A stretch of 64,000 bases of DNA from Beaufortia kweichowensis (GCA_019155185.1 CM032794.1:13618721-13682720); one strand, 5' to 3'; positions 36,899 through 60,792 are shown, numbered from the stretch's first letter. Numbers and translations are program-made. Notes: generated by a model from the letters alone, not told the origin.

Positions 36899-37849
36899 AT
36901 GCACAGAAGATGTTGCATCAGGACCACAGGGATCACAAGAATGTGTCACTGTTTTTCTTCCTTGTCGTCTCTAGTGTAGCACTCTCTAGTGCTAGTATGT
37001 TTCTAGCACAAAAAATAATACTAGATAACAGATATCATCAGTGCCTTAACTTAACCGTTATTTAAGAAAAAAGAAATAAAACGGATCGTAATGATAAGCA
37101 CAGTTCCTCACTCAGCCTGTCATTGATCCTCTCATCTTAACAAATAAAGGAATACTGTAGCTCCACCTAGCGACAAAAATCGTGAGATTTCCCGTCTGTT
37201 ATATATGAGTAAAATGTTTTTTTAAATAAAACATTATGTAGAACATAGATCCTGTTGAAAGCCATTCAAGCCATCAAAAATATATATATGAATAATTAGT
37301 CATAATATAATTTCATACAATAAAGCAAATAAAAAAAAACGGTGGAAACAAACATCTAGTAAGCCTAAACTAACTGAAACGATTTTCTAAAACAATGCAT
37401 GAACCCTACTGTACAGTGTTTGCAGTAGTGAACAGGCTGCTGTTCAGTTAGACAGCTGCAGTAATTACTCTGCAGTCGCAGCCTGAGGCCAGTGACCCGG
37501 ATGTTGAACTGACATTTTATGAACAGTGACCGCATCACTCACTCTGTCTGCAAGAAAGCAATACTATAATTAAATCCGCAAGTAAATTACGACACAGAAC
37601 ATATTAACTGTAAATCAACTCCTTACTAGGCTGACATGCGTCAAGTCGGTAAGATACATTAATGAAGTTTGCCCACTTTGTTATTTCCGATAGGCTACTT
37701 GTGTTGCTAAACAGTTTAAATTGTTTGTTGATGGATCCATGGTATACAATATAATAAGGTGAGTTATTTAACGAATTACATTTACTGGTATGAGATATTG
37801 TCACGAATTCTATCGAACAGAGAGAAAGGTAGTGCTGTGGGACAAAGAA

Positions 37850-38190
37850 CTACAATTAGTGTTGGACCCATCTGATGCTGAACCGTCCCACATACCCCAG
37901 GGACCAATTTGGCCAGGCACGTGCCGGGGGTACGCTGGCTTCACGCGTGTCTATCCAAACACCAGACGCGCTCCTCGGTTGCCCAGGAAACGCATGATTT
38001 CGCCATCTGTTACGCTCCTGCGTGGTGATCCCTGACGTGTAGCTACGACACAGTACAATATTTACTGCTCTCTAACGAAGGAGGAGAACTAAAACACATT
38101 CATTACTCCCGTCATAAACAACCGAGTGGGCGGAGAAAGCAGGTCAACCCCGCCTACTAAACGCGGTCGATCTGACACGCCTTTACAGGG
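37850..38190. promoter_or_regulatory. CpG-rich promoter-like island with RFX X-box-like site
   Basis: Roughly 20 CpG dinucleotides in about 340 bp, in a background that has almost none. It contains the palindrome GGCACGTGCC (37916-37925), a CCAAT motif just left of it, a GC box (GGGCGG near 38128) and an X-box-like GTTGCCCAGGAAAC (37978-37991). An 81-codon plus-strand open frame crosses it but matches nothing I know. It may be an upstream promoter of gas2 or the start of an unannotated transcript; direction cannot be told. Confidence 0.45.
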
Positions 38191-38462
38191 CAACAAGGCC
38201 ACAGCCAACCCCATACAGAGGTTGTTTTGACCTCTAATCTAATTAATGACGGAATATTGTTTGTATATATAAAAAAGCTGGGCACAGAAATTAATATGGC
38301 ATTTGACTAAATATGCACACTTTTACAACAGATCGTAATATCCAAATAAACCCTAAAATCTGGTTAAAACTAGTCAAGAGTCATCCGGATAAAACACTTC
38401 GACTGACTCGTCCTGCATTAACATCAGGCAGATAAAACATGATTGATGAATAAGTGACAGTA

Positions 38463-38476
38463 GCGCCATCTGCTGG
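38463..38476 (-). promoter_or_regulatory. CTCF-like motif
   Basis: On the minus strand it reads CCAGCAGATGGCGC, a full match to the core CCASYAGRKGGCRS. It sits between slc17a6 and gas2, next to the CpG-rich island, where an insulator would be plausible. Confidence 0.55.
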
Positions 38477-38989
38477 TCGTGGTGCAATTGGAATTTACAG
38501 TTAATAGTCTGCAACAGAATAACGATTCTAATCAGGATCTAATCGCTTAAATGTCAGGATTTTCTGTGGATAAACGCTAGTAACAACTCAACATAGTTAA
38601 ATATGAATAAAATTAAATATTTACGTCTGGTTAAAATGGTTGGTGCGTTCAGTAAAGCTGAACTGTTGATAGCAGCCTATGCAAATTGCGAAATGATCTT
38701 CTTATCTGACTGAAATAGCATAACTCTATATGCAAATTTAATCCACCGATCATAAGGTTTGTCCCAGATAATCTAAAGATAAGAGTATTAGGTGTATTAA
38801 ACTACATCTCTGTCTGAGACTTTCATGAACTTTGCCTTCACTTGTACAGTAGCCTAAACGAAGTCCGGTTCTTATCAACGCACTATTAAATACAGCCCTA
38901 GTAGTGGTGTCCAACAGCTACATGTTTATGAATGATGACAGGACTCGTTGTTAAACACGGACACACAGTGGATGTAAATGTAATCTGAC

Positions 38990-39068
38990 ACCGAGTGTGT
39001 TTGGAGGAGAGAGTGAAAGTTTGACACTGACATTGTTGGTTGTTCTGCATAGCTAAGGACAGTTTGAG
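38990..39068 (+). other. gas2: Possible gas2 non-coding first exon (5' UTR)
   Basis: Sequence ending TTTGAG followed by GTAAGC, a good splice donor at 39069, 3.0 kb upstream of the acceptor (42117-42119) of the exon carrying the gas2 start codon. The family usually has non-coding 5' exons, and the CpG island lies just upstream. The start of this exon is a guess. Confidence 0.25.
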
Positions 39069-42000
39069 GTAAGCCACTTTACACTAATGTATTTTATCAT
39101 GTATTTTATGTCTCAGAATACAGTAACTGGAACTGAATGTACCATAATAGCCTATTGTAACTCATTTGAAAGGGAAATTAATTCATCATTGTTCGTTAAG
39201 TTTCGTTGAAACAAGGTTCGTAATTTCCTATTAAAAGTTTTTGTTGTTGTTGACGTAACTGGTGGTCAATAGCTAGGCTATATGCATGAGTTTTCCTTCA
39301 GTCTAATGCGATTAATAGTGATGAAGAAAGAAAAACGTAAAAAAATGTTTGTTTTCACCAGATCACATACATTATAAAATAAGTTAACTTAAATGTAATT
39401 AGATATTTTACAAATTATTTGTCAGATGTTTAAATACAAAAATCCAAGAGTTGTTCTAAAAGATGCTTGGAATAACGTACTTAAATAATAATGTACTTAA
39501 AAAGTACAGTAGCCTGTTAATAGCATCTTTTCTGAGAATAATGCCAAGGATAAATTAAATTTTTTGAATAAACTTCTATTAACTAAATCAAATCAATATT
39601 TCGTGTGACCGCCTCTTTGTCTTTGGTACACTTGCACAACGTTTTTTCATGTTAATTGTTCTGAGCATCTTAAAGATATTGCCACAGTTCAGAGGCTGTT
39701 TTTGTTTTTTTGTCTTTTCGTTTAATCCCAGAGTGAGTTGATGATAATAAAACAAGATCGGTGTGCATATGTGCGGATTATGCCTGTCTGTTGTTTTCTA
39801 TATTAAAAATATGTTATTTCTTGTTTTATTGAACACCTCATAAAATTGTAGCAATATCACACTTTTGTTAACAGTGGTTTCACTTAAACATAAAGGATTT
39901 GTATGAAGAGAATGTTAAATTGTGGTACCTTCGTTACTAATATTGTACAGCTAAACTTACACAAGCCATTAAAATACATGTGGAGTCTCTGAAAACTTGT
40001 GTTAAGTTGCTCTTATATGTTGGTTTTACTCCAGGAGTAAATTAGTTGCCTTAGGTGTTCATATATCACACTCGGAGGCAGAGATTTTTTACTACAAAAT
40101 TCCATGAGAGTACAAGCAGTCTACATTTTGCCTGTCAGCCCAATATTAGGTATGATAAATGTCAAGCCCTTTGTCTTACAGCAGCTCACAGCATTAATTT
40201 TGCAAGGTAAGAGAAGTCAGACTAGCCAGCCAAAAGAAATGTGATTTATTGTGCTGGACCTACATCTTAACACTTACATTGGTATGACAGTTAAAATAAA
40301 TTGTGGTTTGTATCTGTTTCAGCTTGTTTACCTGGAAAAAGACTTTTCAGCATTCATTAAGTTATCAGCCGCATAACATGTCACAATTACAGCCTGTAAA
40401 ATTAGACTGGATTTTGTGTTATGTCATGTAGGCATAACCCTTTTAGGATGGGTGCAGTTGATCGCCCATATCTGATGTGTGATGCCTTGTGTCAATGTGT
40501 ATCAATGAATGTTCACACCTATATGTGAACCGCAAACTTGGGCGTAAGTCTGTGTGTGTGTTTTAGTGTTATGTGTGTGAATAAAGCCCCTTTCTGTCCG
40601 TGGGTTTAGTTGAAGACCTCTTCTTCCCCTCCTGTCTGAGTACAGTCAGGTTGCAGTGTAGATGTGAATGTGGCACCTGTGTGCTGTAATCCTGTGGTGT
40701 GTGCTCTCCCATGCTCCATCGGTCACAGAGGCTCAACCACTCATTGACCCACATAACCAGTTTTTTTCTTCATTAAATCCATTATTTATATTCTTTAATT
40801 CTGTTTTTGCTACACTGTTTCATTTTTTTGCAATTGACAGCATCATTAATGGTCAGATTGAGATGATGGATCATGCTGTTTTGTCATAACTGTTTTGATT
40901 TTTTTACTCGAAAATTAAGTGTTGGAATTCTATTGTGCTTCAGCGGTACAGAAAAGTACCTTGGAGTTCAATTAAATACATGAATAACCATGGTAAATAT
41001 TAAAATACCATGGTAGCTTCATGACAACATTACTATACCATACAGTAGTACCACCAAAGTACTTCTGTACAGGAAGTCCTGAAGGCTTTTTTTATTAACC
41101 TTCATGATCTCATTGACCTTTGTTACCTCCATTTACTCATTGGATGTTTTTACCCAATCTTTCTTTCAAGAAAGCTGTGTTCATCTTTTTTTGTTAGAAA
41201 AACACTTGATTATCAGCTCTTCCCTGTTCTCTGAGACTGTTAAAGCTTCTTTTGCCATTTCTCTATTCTTAACATCGTGGAGAACAACACCTACTTCTGT
41301 CCTATTCTCCTTTTCCTCTCCGACCTTCTCCTGGCGAACTCACTGGCCCCTCAATTCACCAAAAAACGTCTTGGCAAAAATCGCTAAGAAAATAAATGTG
41401 GGTAAACCTACATTCACCACTGTTTCTCTTTGTGCCTGTTTGCATTGCACACATCTGCCCCGCAGGTGTCTGCCCTCCTTCCTCTGCCTTACAAGTCCGC
41501 AGCGGTTATGGGAAGCAGGAGCATGTTTCTACATGTGAAAGGCCCCTCTGATGAATGCTTGCCTGAGTAGGGGGGAATTACAAGACAGAGCATTCTTCAG
41601 TGGCTAGGGATTAAATCTTATTCTGTGTGAGAGTGTGCCAGACTGGTATTTGTATGTTTTTGCTGCAGGGTTACATGCATTCTGGCATGATCTTAATGGT
41701 TTTTACTGCACAGTAATTGAGGGTGTCATCTATGTGTGAAAAGAATGAGATTTCTTTATTGTTTATTCTAGACAGCGATAAGATTACATTACTTTAAAAG
41801 AGCATAAAGTGGGATTAGGTAGATCTGCATCATTGGCTACAGTGTAAATTAAGCACTGGTTGGAGTAAGATCAGTGGCTCTTAGATGTGTGGCTCTTAGA
41901 TGTGCTTTTATGATTCATATGTGCAGCACATTTACATGCAGTATATATAGTCTATTCAGGATCATTCAGCCCAACCATTGCTGCAATGTGTGTGTGTGTG

Positions 42001-42119
42001 TGTAATAAAAAATGTCAAACGTATCTAACAATTTGTTATTGAAGTTTAAACTCCATGTTACATTTTTTAAACAATATAAAACTAAAAATGAAAGCTCCCC
42101 CTGTTTTTTCTCCATCCAG
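39069..42119 (+). other. Presumed gas2 5' intron; no coding feature seen
   Basis: AT-rich sequence without an open frame of interest. The frame at 41104-41538 is long (144 codons) but its composition and lack of similarity suggest chance. A short (GT)n run is at 41987-42003. Confidence 0.35.
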
Positions 42120-42140
42120 TAGGTCACTGTTTGAGTCAGT

Positions 42141-52646
<10,506 letters not shown>

Positions 52647-54135
52647 CACTTTGAGGCAATCTTTTAGACAGGTGACTATGTGAACTAAATCAAGAGTAAG
52701 CTCAATTTCTTTTTTAAAAGGGGATTGAATCTTGTATATCATCACAGTATATCACAGATTGTATGTTGTTCATCCCACTATTTTAATGTGAAATTATAAA
52801 ACAAAGGGCAGGATCTCTAATATTAAGTGGTTTACTGAGAAGTCAACCTAAAAGTGTTGATTTATCAATGTTGAACTATCTGTATTATTTTATTTTTTAT
52901 TGTATAATCTAAGTGAAACCTGAAAATTTTCACAGTCATCCTCTAGGTGTCGCCGTGTATCACGTTATGAGCTGCATTTCAGAACTATGCATAAAACTAA
53001 GGCAACACCTTTTTTATAGAAGTTTGAATTCTGTGAATATATGAGTGTGCAAACATGGATACCCTATACACTCCCATAATGTACCAAATTCTTATTTTTT
53101 GTAACTCAGAATTCATATTTTTTATACTCGAGATTAATATAGAGCATTGCATGTTGGTGTAGTAGCTTATTTAAGTTGGCTCTTTATCTTATTAGTTTAA
53201 CAGCTCAAAATCACATTCAAAAATATATTTTTCTTTAAGCATAATATGTTAGTAAAATGTTAAGGAAAAGTACCTCATCACGTAATGCTACTAACATTTT
53301 ATTTCTTAAAATAAAAGTCATTTTTAAAATTGACACAGATTTAAATACACTTAAATTAACCAATATGACAGCATGCTAGACAATGAAACCTGTTTTCTTT
53401 GATGCTTATTATGAAATGAAGCAGTAAAAACAGTTTGTACCCAAAGAATAAATAAAAAATGGTGCTACAACTGCCAAAGAAAATTGGCAGCTTTTATACA
53501 AATGGCAATTTTGACCAAATCACCTGAATCTGCTTTAATTTGTTTAAAAACCTTTCTTTCTCTTTTTACACATTGCTTTTGTGCTTTCTGTTGACTTGTC
53601 AACATTAACTTAAACAACATCAACATCGACATTGCAAGTGGTGGTTATTACTTCTGTGTATATACCCAATACTGGATTCCTCAAAAATGTCTCACTCAAT
53701 ATAACATCTAAAGAGGTTTGTTTTTGTATGTCTATGATTCCATTTGACCACATTGCCCAGGAATTTTATACAAACACAAAATAATGTGCCAATCAGCTAA
53801 ACTGTCTGTAAACTATCCTGTTACTCCTTCAAAGCATTACAAGCTTTTGCAGAAAACTGACCAGGCTCTTCAATTTATCCTCATTGACATCTTATTTACA
53901 CAATACATTCCAAATATGCCTTTAGAATACTACCACAGTATTTTCAGTCCTTAATGTCTTACATAACTATTGCATTTATTTATCACCAATGTGGATATCA
54001 ACATCAGTACATTGTGCTTGGAATCTGTGGAGATCCATGAGACTATAAATGTACATGTGATGCATTTTTAATTAGTTTGTGGTAACTGTGCTTTTCACAG
54101 TAGCATTCTTAATAAATAATATCCATCTGTGTGAG
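52647..54135 (+). other. gas2: gas2 3' UTR (approximate)
   Basis: AT-rich non-coding sequence after the stop. AATAAA at 54111-54116 is a plausible distal polyadenylation signal. The opposing tmem178b transcript ends in the same area, so the two 3' ends may be close or overlap. Confidence 0.4.
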
Positions 54136-54509
54136 AGTAAAATCAATATGAATTAATAATAATGTGAAGAGACACACTCACTTTTAGAAAACACATTACT
54201 AGATTATTACTAGATTGGGGTTCTTTAAAATATTGTTTGGTTATTGAGTTGGTAATGCAAGTACAAACATACTGTATCATGTAAACATTATGGTTTGTTG
54301 TGTGCCATGTTTTTGAACCCATTAAAAACACCTCAATTTGGATTGAAACAGGTTAGAAAAATTCTACCTGGGATCCATCATCTTCCTATGAACATCCTAC
54401 AGTACACTTATAATTTACTCTGGTCCAAAAACTTACATAGAGTACATTGTGTACATTAAGCGTTCTGATTTTGGACCTCACATCATTCTTTGCATCTAAT
54501 CATAACACT

Positions 54510-55451
54510 GAATACCCTAAAGACTTTAATAATAAGTGCAACCAGAACTTTCATTTTATCTTGAATATTCAACAGCATTTAGTTGATATCAAGATGAGCT
54601 GAGCTCTTACACTGTTTTAACTCTGATTTCCATCATATTGTGCTCACAACAGCAATAAGGCTTCATAGCAAATTATTTTCAGAAACAACCCGACACAAAT
54701 TCCGAAAACAAATTAGATCAATAATTCACATGCCACTGAGTAATAAATTTAGTCAACTACCAGGTCATCAGCCAGGTCATCAATTGTTACAATCATAACA
54801 AAGAGAGAAAGGGCTTCATTTGTATCCAAGCATAATTTCATACAAATGTAGACCTGATACTAGACGAAACAAAGTATTTTTACACATACAGACTCTTTGA
54901 GGCCTTGGGAAATTTGCTTTAGTGACAGAAATTCTTTCGTCTCTCATTTACATTAACCTCCCCACTTCATTCTGGGCTCACAATCTCACCATTAAAGATC
55001 AAATTTTGAGATTTGTCATGGATTTGTCTTCTTGAGATGATGAGAATGTGAAAAGAGAGCACCATTATTATGAATCCTCATGGAGAGAAGACAATAGCCT
55101 CTAGCCATCCTCTCTGTCATGAACTGAATAGAAAGAGAGCAGTGAAAATTTGCACTGACTTTTGTGCCATAAAGGGTCAGAGTGAGACGAGTGAGAGGGC
55201 GGAAGATGCTCAGTGATGTGGTCTGTGCACGTGACTCCCGTTTGCACTCATTGTGTAAGTGTCTGCAAATGTTCATGCCAGACAGTCTTGGCCGCATCTT
55301 TCAAACGGAAGATGTACACATGTTGGAAAAAGTGATCACTGAGGCAGCCAGAAAGCCCCTTGGGTCGTGAAGAGAGACGATGGTTCAGTCACTATAGTGT
55401 GTGAGGATGAATAGGCCAGATGTCATTACATAGCTGTATACAAGTTTCTGA
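54510..55451 (-). other. tmem178b: tmem178b 3' UTR (approximate)
   Basis: Minus-strand sequence after the tmem178b stop. ATTAAA on the minus strand at 54525-54530 is one possible polyadenylation signal; AATAAA on the minus strand at 53975-53980 would make the 3' UTR overlap that of gas2. Confidence 0.3.
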
Positions 55452-58400
55452 TCACACAGTCCCATTTTCATGTCTGGACTTATGGACTGAGGTGCGGGCC
55501 AAGGGGCTGCTTAGGGAAGGGGCCAGCGTGCATAAGAAACCAGCTAGCAGGGTGAGACCCAGTCCGCCCCAAGCACAGAACATGGACCAGCCGTATCCAT
55601 GACTGATGTCCTCTGGAAGGCCGTACAGGTAACGTGGATAACGAGAAAGCTCGAAGTTGATTCCCGCCACGCATGTACAAAGGGAGATAATACAGCAGGT
55701 TCCTGTCAGAGAGGAAATCACGATTACACAACCTTTTATTTTTAGGTTACAAGCAGAGTACATGCGTTTGATCTTATTAAAGGACTCAAGCATTTGCTTG
55801 CAATGTATATGATAACCTGCCACTAGATGGCGACAAAATTACATTCAAATCACTAAATACAAAAAAGGTAGTCAAGCCTAGTACACCTCTTTCTCTCTCT
55901 CACAAACACATAAACACACAGGCTGTCTCTTACCGCCCATGAGGAAGAGTAGTCCAGCTACATACTGCATGAGATCATGTTGTTGACAGCATCCAAGGAC
56001 TCCAATGACCCAGCCAAAAAGGATGATAGAGACAGCCATGCCCACAAAACCTGCTGTCATCCGCCGCAGATCTACAGCAAACAACACCAACAATAAACCT
56101 CTACGATATGTAATTGCACCGTGACGACATGTATTGAACGTTAAATATTTACTGTGCTCACATCACACACATACAAAGTGTATATCGTATCATGAACAGA
56201 TCATTTTATAAATGTTAAAGAAGAGACTTACGGAGAGCATGCCACTCATCTTGCCGAATGGTCTTGGTGATATTGACAGGAAGGTTTCGAGGAAGGATTG
56301 AAGATGTGTAGTGATACTTCACCGGGGTGCATCTCTGAATCAACCCTACAGTGAAAAATAATTTGTAAAAAAATATATACTCATTAATGACATTTACAGT
56401 CACTATTTATGCAATCGCAGAGCAGTGAGAAACAGCGGGTCTGTTGTGATTATAAAGGGCACATGCTTGTGATCACTTTAATTAAATTATTTCCTGGAGA
56501 GCAATTAGACATGATAAAACATAAAGGGTCATAAATGTCATCATTTTAAATATTGCATTCAGTATTGACTGTATTTTCACGTGGAATTTTAGATCTCATG
56601 ACAGCTTTAAAAACATAGATCACTTAAACAAATGCAGTATGTCACTGGAATGCAAGTTAACACATTAACGATTTTTTTTAATGAAGAGAATTGAAAAATA
56701 CTCCTAAAAGGACTGTAAACCACACATAGCAGGAAATCATTTGCTGATTGTATTTTGTATGTTACACATTGTCAGAAAGACATTTTTTTACAATCAAGTT
56801 AAGACAAATATCGCAGAACTACACAATAACCTTTGTGATGAAAATGTTCTGTTGCACGCACAATAAAACGCAGTGTCACTTTTTGTTCAGTCTGAGCTTT
56901 TCTAGGGGAAAGAAATGGTATTTTTCCATTGCTGCCAATTATCTGATGTTGTTTTTGAACAGTAGGTTAATTAAACCAGGCTTGTAGTTTCAATAATGTA
57001 TGGGTAGCAGATTAAAAAGCATGAATCTGTGCATCTGTATCTGTTCTTTTGTTCTTTAGTAAGGTACACAGCTGCTGTGAAATTCAGTGCTGTTCCTTAA
57101 CATTTTTTGTGACACCTCAAATCATCAGATGCGTGTTGAATTCAACACACATCTTGACAGCCTGTAGATTGCTCAATGTGACTATTTCTTTGGATAGATA
57201 AAAGGCCATAGAAAAGAGAATGAAGGCTGAAATGATTCACAGTAAACACTTTTTTGCTTGCATCCCTATGACTTAGGTGACAGTGGCTTTAATCTGCTTT
57301 ATAGAGAATTTCAGGTTTTTAGGCACCTGAATTGCTTCTGTTTCACTGCTTGTTTGTTTGTTTTAATTGCAGTTTTGGCTTAAAAGACAATATCATCTTT
57401 TTAGAAGAGAAGTGTGCTTGTTTGGACAGTTCTAATGTGCATTTCACAGACAATGTTCAGCAAACCTAATTGGGTAATCGGCTCCAGCAGGTTTGAAGAA
57501 AGGATAAATTCACGTGATTTCACTGTGTCCATCACAGTGCTGAAAACAAGAGCAAAAGATTTCAACACAAAAGTGTGTAATTTTGGTACTGCATAAGTGA
57601 GTATTTATCCAAACAGGTTTCCGAAACCACCCCTCATACCGCCCCTTCCCTAGCTCTGCTCTCCAGACAAACCAGCCAATTCCCTGAAAAATACTTATCA
57701 TAGGCACAGGTGTTTTTCCATACTCACACCATTTGTTGAGTCAGAAGTTTAGGATAACTCAAAAGCAATGTTTAGGAAACATAATAGAGCCAAATTCTTT
57801 GCATGCTTCACATGTCTATCTTTAAATAAAGCCGGTCTGATTAAAGGTGCACAATGCTAAATAAAGATGCAAATGGGTTCAAAATGTCCTACAAATGCAA
57901 CATTAACAATATATCTTAAACAGTTAACATTTCCACTTGTCTGATTTCAGACAATTATCAGGTTGAAATCTATCACATTCAGTGTTAGTAAGCCAATCTC
58001 GAAAGACATTTCTCGGTTGTTTACACTTTATTAACAGCAATAATGCTTTGAGTATATTAGCCTCTGGTGTTCATCAGTCAACTGAATTACTTAAACACAT
58101 AACAATAGCTTCACAAACAGAGCCTATCTATCTAAATATGACCACATCCTGTTATATCAAATAGCACAGTCTAGACACACTTTTTCCATCACATGATGTA
58201 ATTTTATTGAGTGATAAAACAATAGTGCAAACACTCAACCTGTGTCAACAAAATAGGTTTACTAGATTTTCTGTTATTACCAACATTTGGGACTAACTGT
58301 GAGAGATGAGATCAAAGATGAGTTTAAAGGATCAAAGATAGAGTTTACAAATCATTGTACAGTTCTGCTGAGAAATTAAGAGTACAGACCTTGTGCTTGA

Positions 58401-60411
58401 GCTGTGCAGAAAGCTATCAATGTGTCAAGTAGACTGTGGCAGAATGTTCTATATCAGAACCACAAACAGACATATCAAAGAACAATCACTCTCACAAAGA
58501 CACTTTCCCACTTCAACTGAGCCTTTGAAGGAAACACGCATACTGTATTTTTCCACTCTTATTTGTGTAAACAACGACAAATCTAATTTCTGTGATAGCT
58601 GATAGATTGTATACAAAGAGACATCAGATTAATTGGGTGAACTAAAAATGCAACAAAAGAAAAATCAATGTTTTGTTGGTTTAATAGACATTTCAGATTC
58701 ACATATTGCCCATTGATGGTGATGCTTTCATAAATTGGTTTTCTGAAAAAAAAAAGAGTTGCCACTGAGCATTTTGGTGTTAATCTTAGCTGTAACCCAG
58801 CGTGTGAATTTACTTATTAAAGCATTTCAACATGTTTAGAGCATTTTGATTTCAGGCCATAGAGCTCGTGGTGAATTGCATTTATTGGTTCTAGTCTGAA
58901 CTTCTTCAATTTCTCTAAGCATGACTCCTAGTTTATTTTGGTGAATTAACTGTGCTCAGTTGTTGTTACCAGCCGAAAAGTAAACATCTGCTTTGTGTAA
59001 TTTTAAGCCTGAGTTAATGATAATAGTTACTGAACAGTTAATTGCTAATTTGCTTAGTTTTTAACAAACATCAGTTCTGTCTGCTTTATCTAAACACATA
59101 GATTATTATGTTGATCCAATAATAAAAGGTAGGAGAATGTACTGAAGAAATGTAATCCAATGTGCGCTCAAAGTCTAACTGGAGTGGTTTCACACTATCA
59201 CCAATTCATCTTTCATGACATCTACACAGCCACTTAGGGTGACCTGGGAAAATCAATGAACAAATTATTGATGAAGATATGGTCAGCGTGCCTCCTCTTT
59301 GCAAACCGGCAAGAACATGGCTGCTATAAAAGCTTACGCTTAATAATTGAGGCCCAAGCACCCCTACAGTTTGTATGAGATCAGTATTCATATATGTTCT
59401 ATTTTATCTTTCTTTTAAGGTCATTTTCTGCCAAACCTTATCATCAGAAATTCCATACTTTGTTTTACAAAAGACACTGCTGTTTACTTCCAGTATACAG
59501 CTGGACAGCTATTTTCATCTGTACCTTACTGTAAATATTGTTTATTTAGGAAGCCATACATCACAAGGTTCATATCCTAATTGTTTTAATGTGGCAGGCA
59601 TTAAAAGAAAAAGAAATTTGCATTTTGTTACTTCTTTATCTTCTCTCAAAAATTAATCCATCATGGTTGATTGTCAAACATATGTAACTCGTCAATAGCT
59701 TATGCCCTCACTGGCATCGACCCTCGACTCTGTTGACGAGATGATACAGGGACGCTGAATTCAGCACCTTGGATAGCGACCGTCTTTCACATTTCCGTTA
59801 TATCGCTTATTTACTGAAGTAAAAGGAAGTGCAATCGCCCTGTAGGTACTTTTAAAGCACTTTTCTGTGGACCATTACTTAATGGCCAAATCAAATTAAT
59901 TGAAAACAGTAGTGAGAAAGACCACTGGAGATACCAATTCATTTCAAAACACCATCCAGTCCCCGAGAAATGTTAGATTGCAATTTACGATTCCACCGTG
60001 CCAAATCATCGCAAACAGCTCACCTTTATAAATGAGATCCTCGGTCTCCAGGTCAAACCCCTCGCGATGGCACTTCCTCCAGAGACCGGAGATCGTGGAG
60101 TTAAACTGGCGGCTGCAGTGAGACTCCATGGCCGTCGCTGAAGCCACAGCGTGCCGCTTCACGCGAGGTGACGCTTCCCCCATCTCTTTCCCCTCATAGC
60201 CCTTTGGAGGCATCTGGAGGGGCAAGTTGTGATTTGAGATGTAAATATATCCGGGATCGTTACGCTTGTTCGCGTAGTTCTTGCAGCGTTCGCGGTGCCG
60301 CCGAGCGTCCGTCTCGTACCAGTAATCGGTGCAGATGGCCATGGCCAACAAGACCAGTGCACAAAACGCCAAGAAAAGACCCGCGCTGGTTAAAATCTTA
60401 ATGGCGGCCAT
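55452..60411 (-). CDS. tmem178b: TMEM178 family four-pass membrane protein, closest to TMEM178B, 4 exons
   Basis: Minus-strand exons in order: 60411-60024, 56345-56232, 56071-55934, 55702-55452 (TGA). All have GT/AG borders and compatible phases, and encode 296 residues (human TMEM178B about 294). The start at 60411 (AAGATGG context, MAAIKILTSAGLF) matches family N-termini; an in-frame ATG at 60483 would add 24 residues. Four hydrophobic segments are seen: about 5-27, the segment starting RRMTAGFVGMAV, the segment YVAGLLFLMGGTCCIISLC, and the last, GWSMFCAWGGLGLTLLAGF. The large first loop has the claudin-like GLWRKC motif and N-glycosylation sequons (NST, NIT). C-terminal features (GINFELSRYPRYLYGLP, ending HENGTV) match TMEM178B better than TMEM178A. 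TMEM178A is reported to act in ER Ca2+ control; the function of B is poorly known. Intron 1 (about 3.7 kb) carries an RE1 element. It is convergent with gas2. Confidence 0.88.
55820..55833 (+). promoter_or_regulatory. CTCF-like motif (13 of 14)
   Basis: CCACTAGATGGCGA matches CCASYAGRKGGCRS except at the last position. It is in the last intron of tmem178b and oriented opposite to the two motifs at 38463 and 50776. Confidence 0.35.
59760..59780 (+). promoter_or_regulatory. RE1/NRSE (REST binding) element in tmem178b intron 1
   Basis: TTCAGCACC, then TTGGATAGCGAC: 18 of 21 matches to canonical RE1 (mismatches at positions 10, 15 and 20) and 16 of 17 to the degenerate core. It is about 630 bp downstream of the tmem178b start codon, just inside intron 1, a common place for RE1 sites of neuronal genes. 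Confidence 0.75.
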
Positions 60412-60720
60412 CTTCTCCGCTTGTAGGAGAGCCCTGACAGACTCGCGGTCCTCCCCCGGCAGCCGTTGTGAATGGCGAAGCAAAAAAACACACCAAATAT
60501 CTAGCGGTTTTCGGACCCTGACATGACCGGGCTCGAGTCCAGCGAGATCCTGTCTATTGTTGTAGAGCTTCCGGGCAGATGTGCTGCTTCTCCACCATCT
60601 GTTTTGGTTTGGAGTTGAGGAGAGGGGGAGAGATGATGCGAGGACCAGTGCTCAGTGAGGGGAGGATGGAGTGAGTGTAATGCTCTTTCTTTCCTCTTGG
60701 GCTTTACCGAACCGAGAAGA
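60412..60720 (-). promoter_or_regulatory. tmem178b: tmem178b 5' UTR and CpG-rich promoter region
   Basis: Sequence just upstream of the start codon is CpG-rich (for example CTCGCGGTCC near 60441 and the block 60510-60600), together with exon 1, against an AT-rich background further out. The start site cannot be fixed. No clear TATA box. Confidence 0.5.
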
Positions 60721-60792
60721 AACCAATGAGGTGCCTGAGAAAGAAGAGACATAGTGATACACATAATAGGTTCATTTATTGATTACAAACTT

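Noticed and set aside
37790..38035. 81-codon open frame across the CpG-rich island
   Set aside because: No recognisable similarity or splice context; promoter-type CpG sequence often stays open by chance.
52935..52955. CTCF-like CCTCTAGGTGTCGC in the gas2 3' UTR
   Set aside because: Only 12 of 14 core matches, with mismatches at conserved positions.
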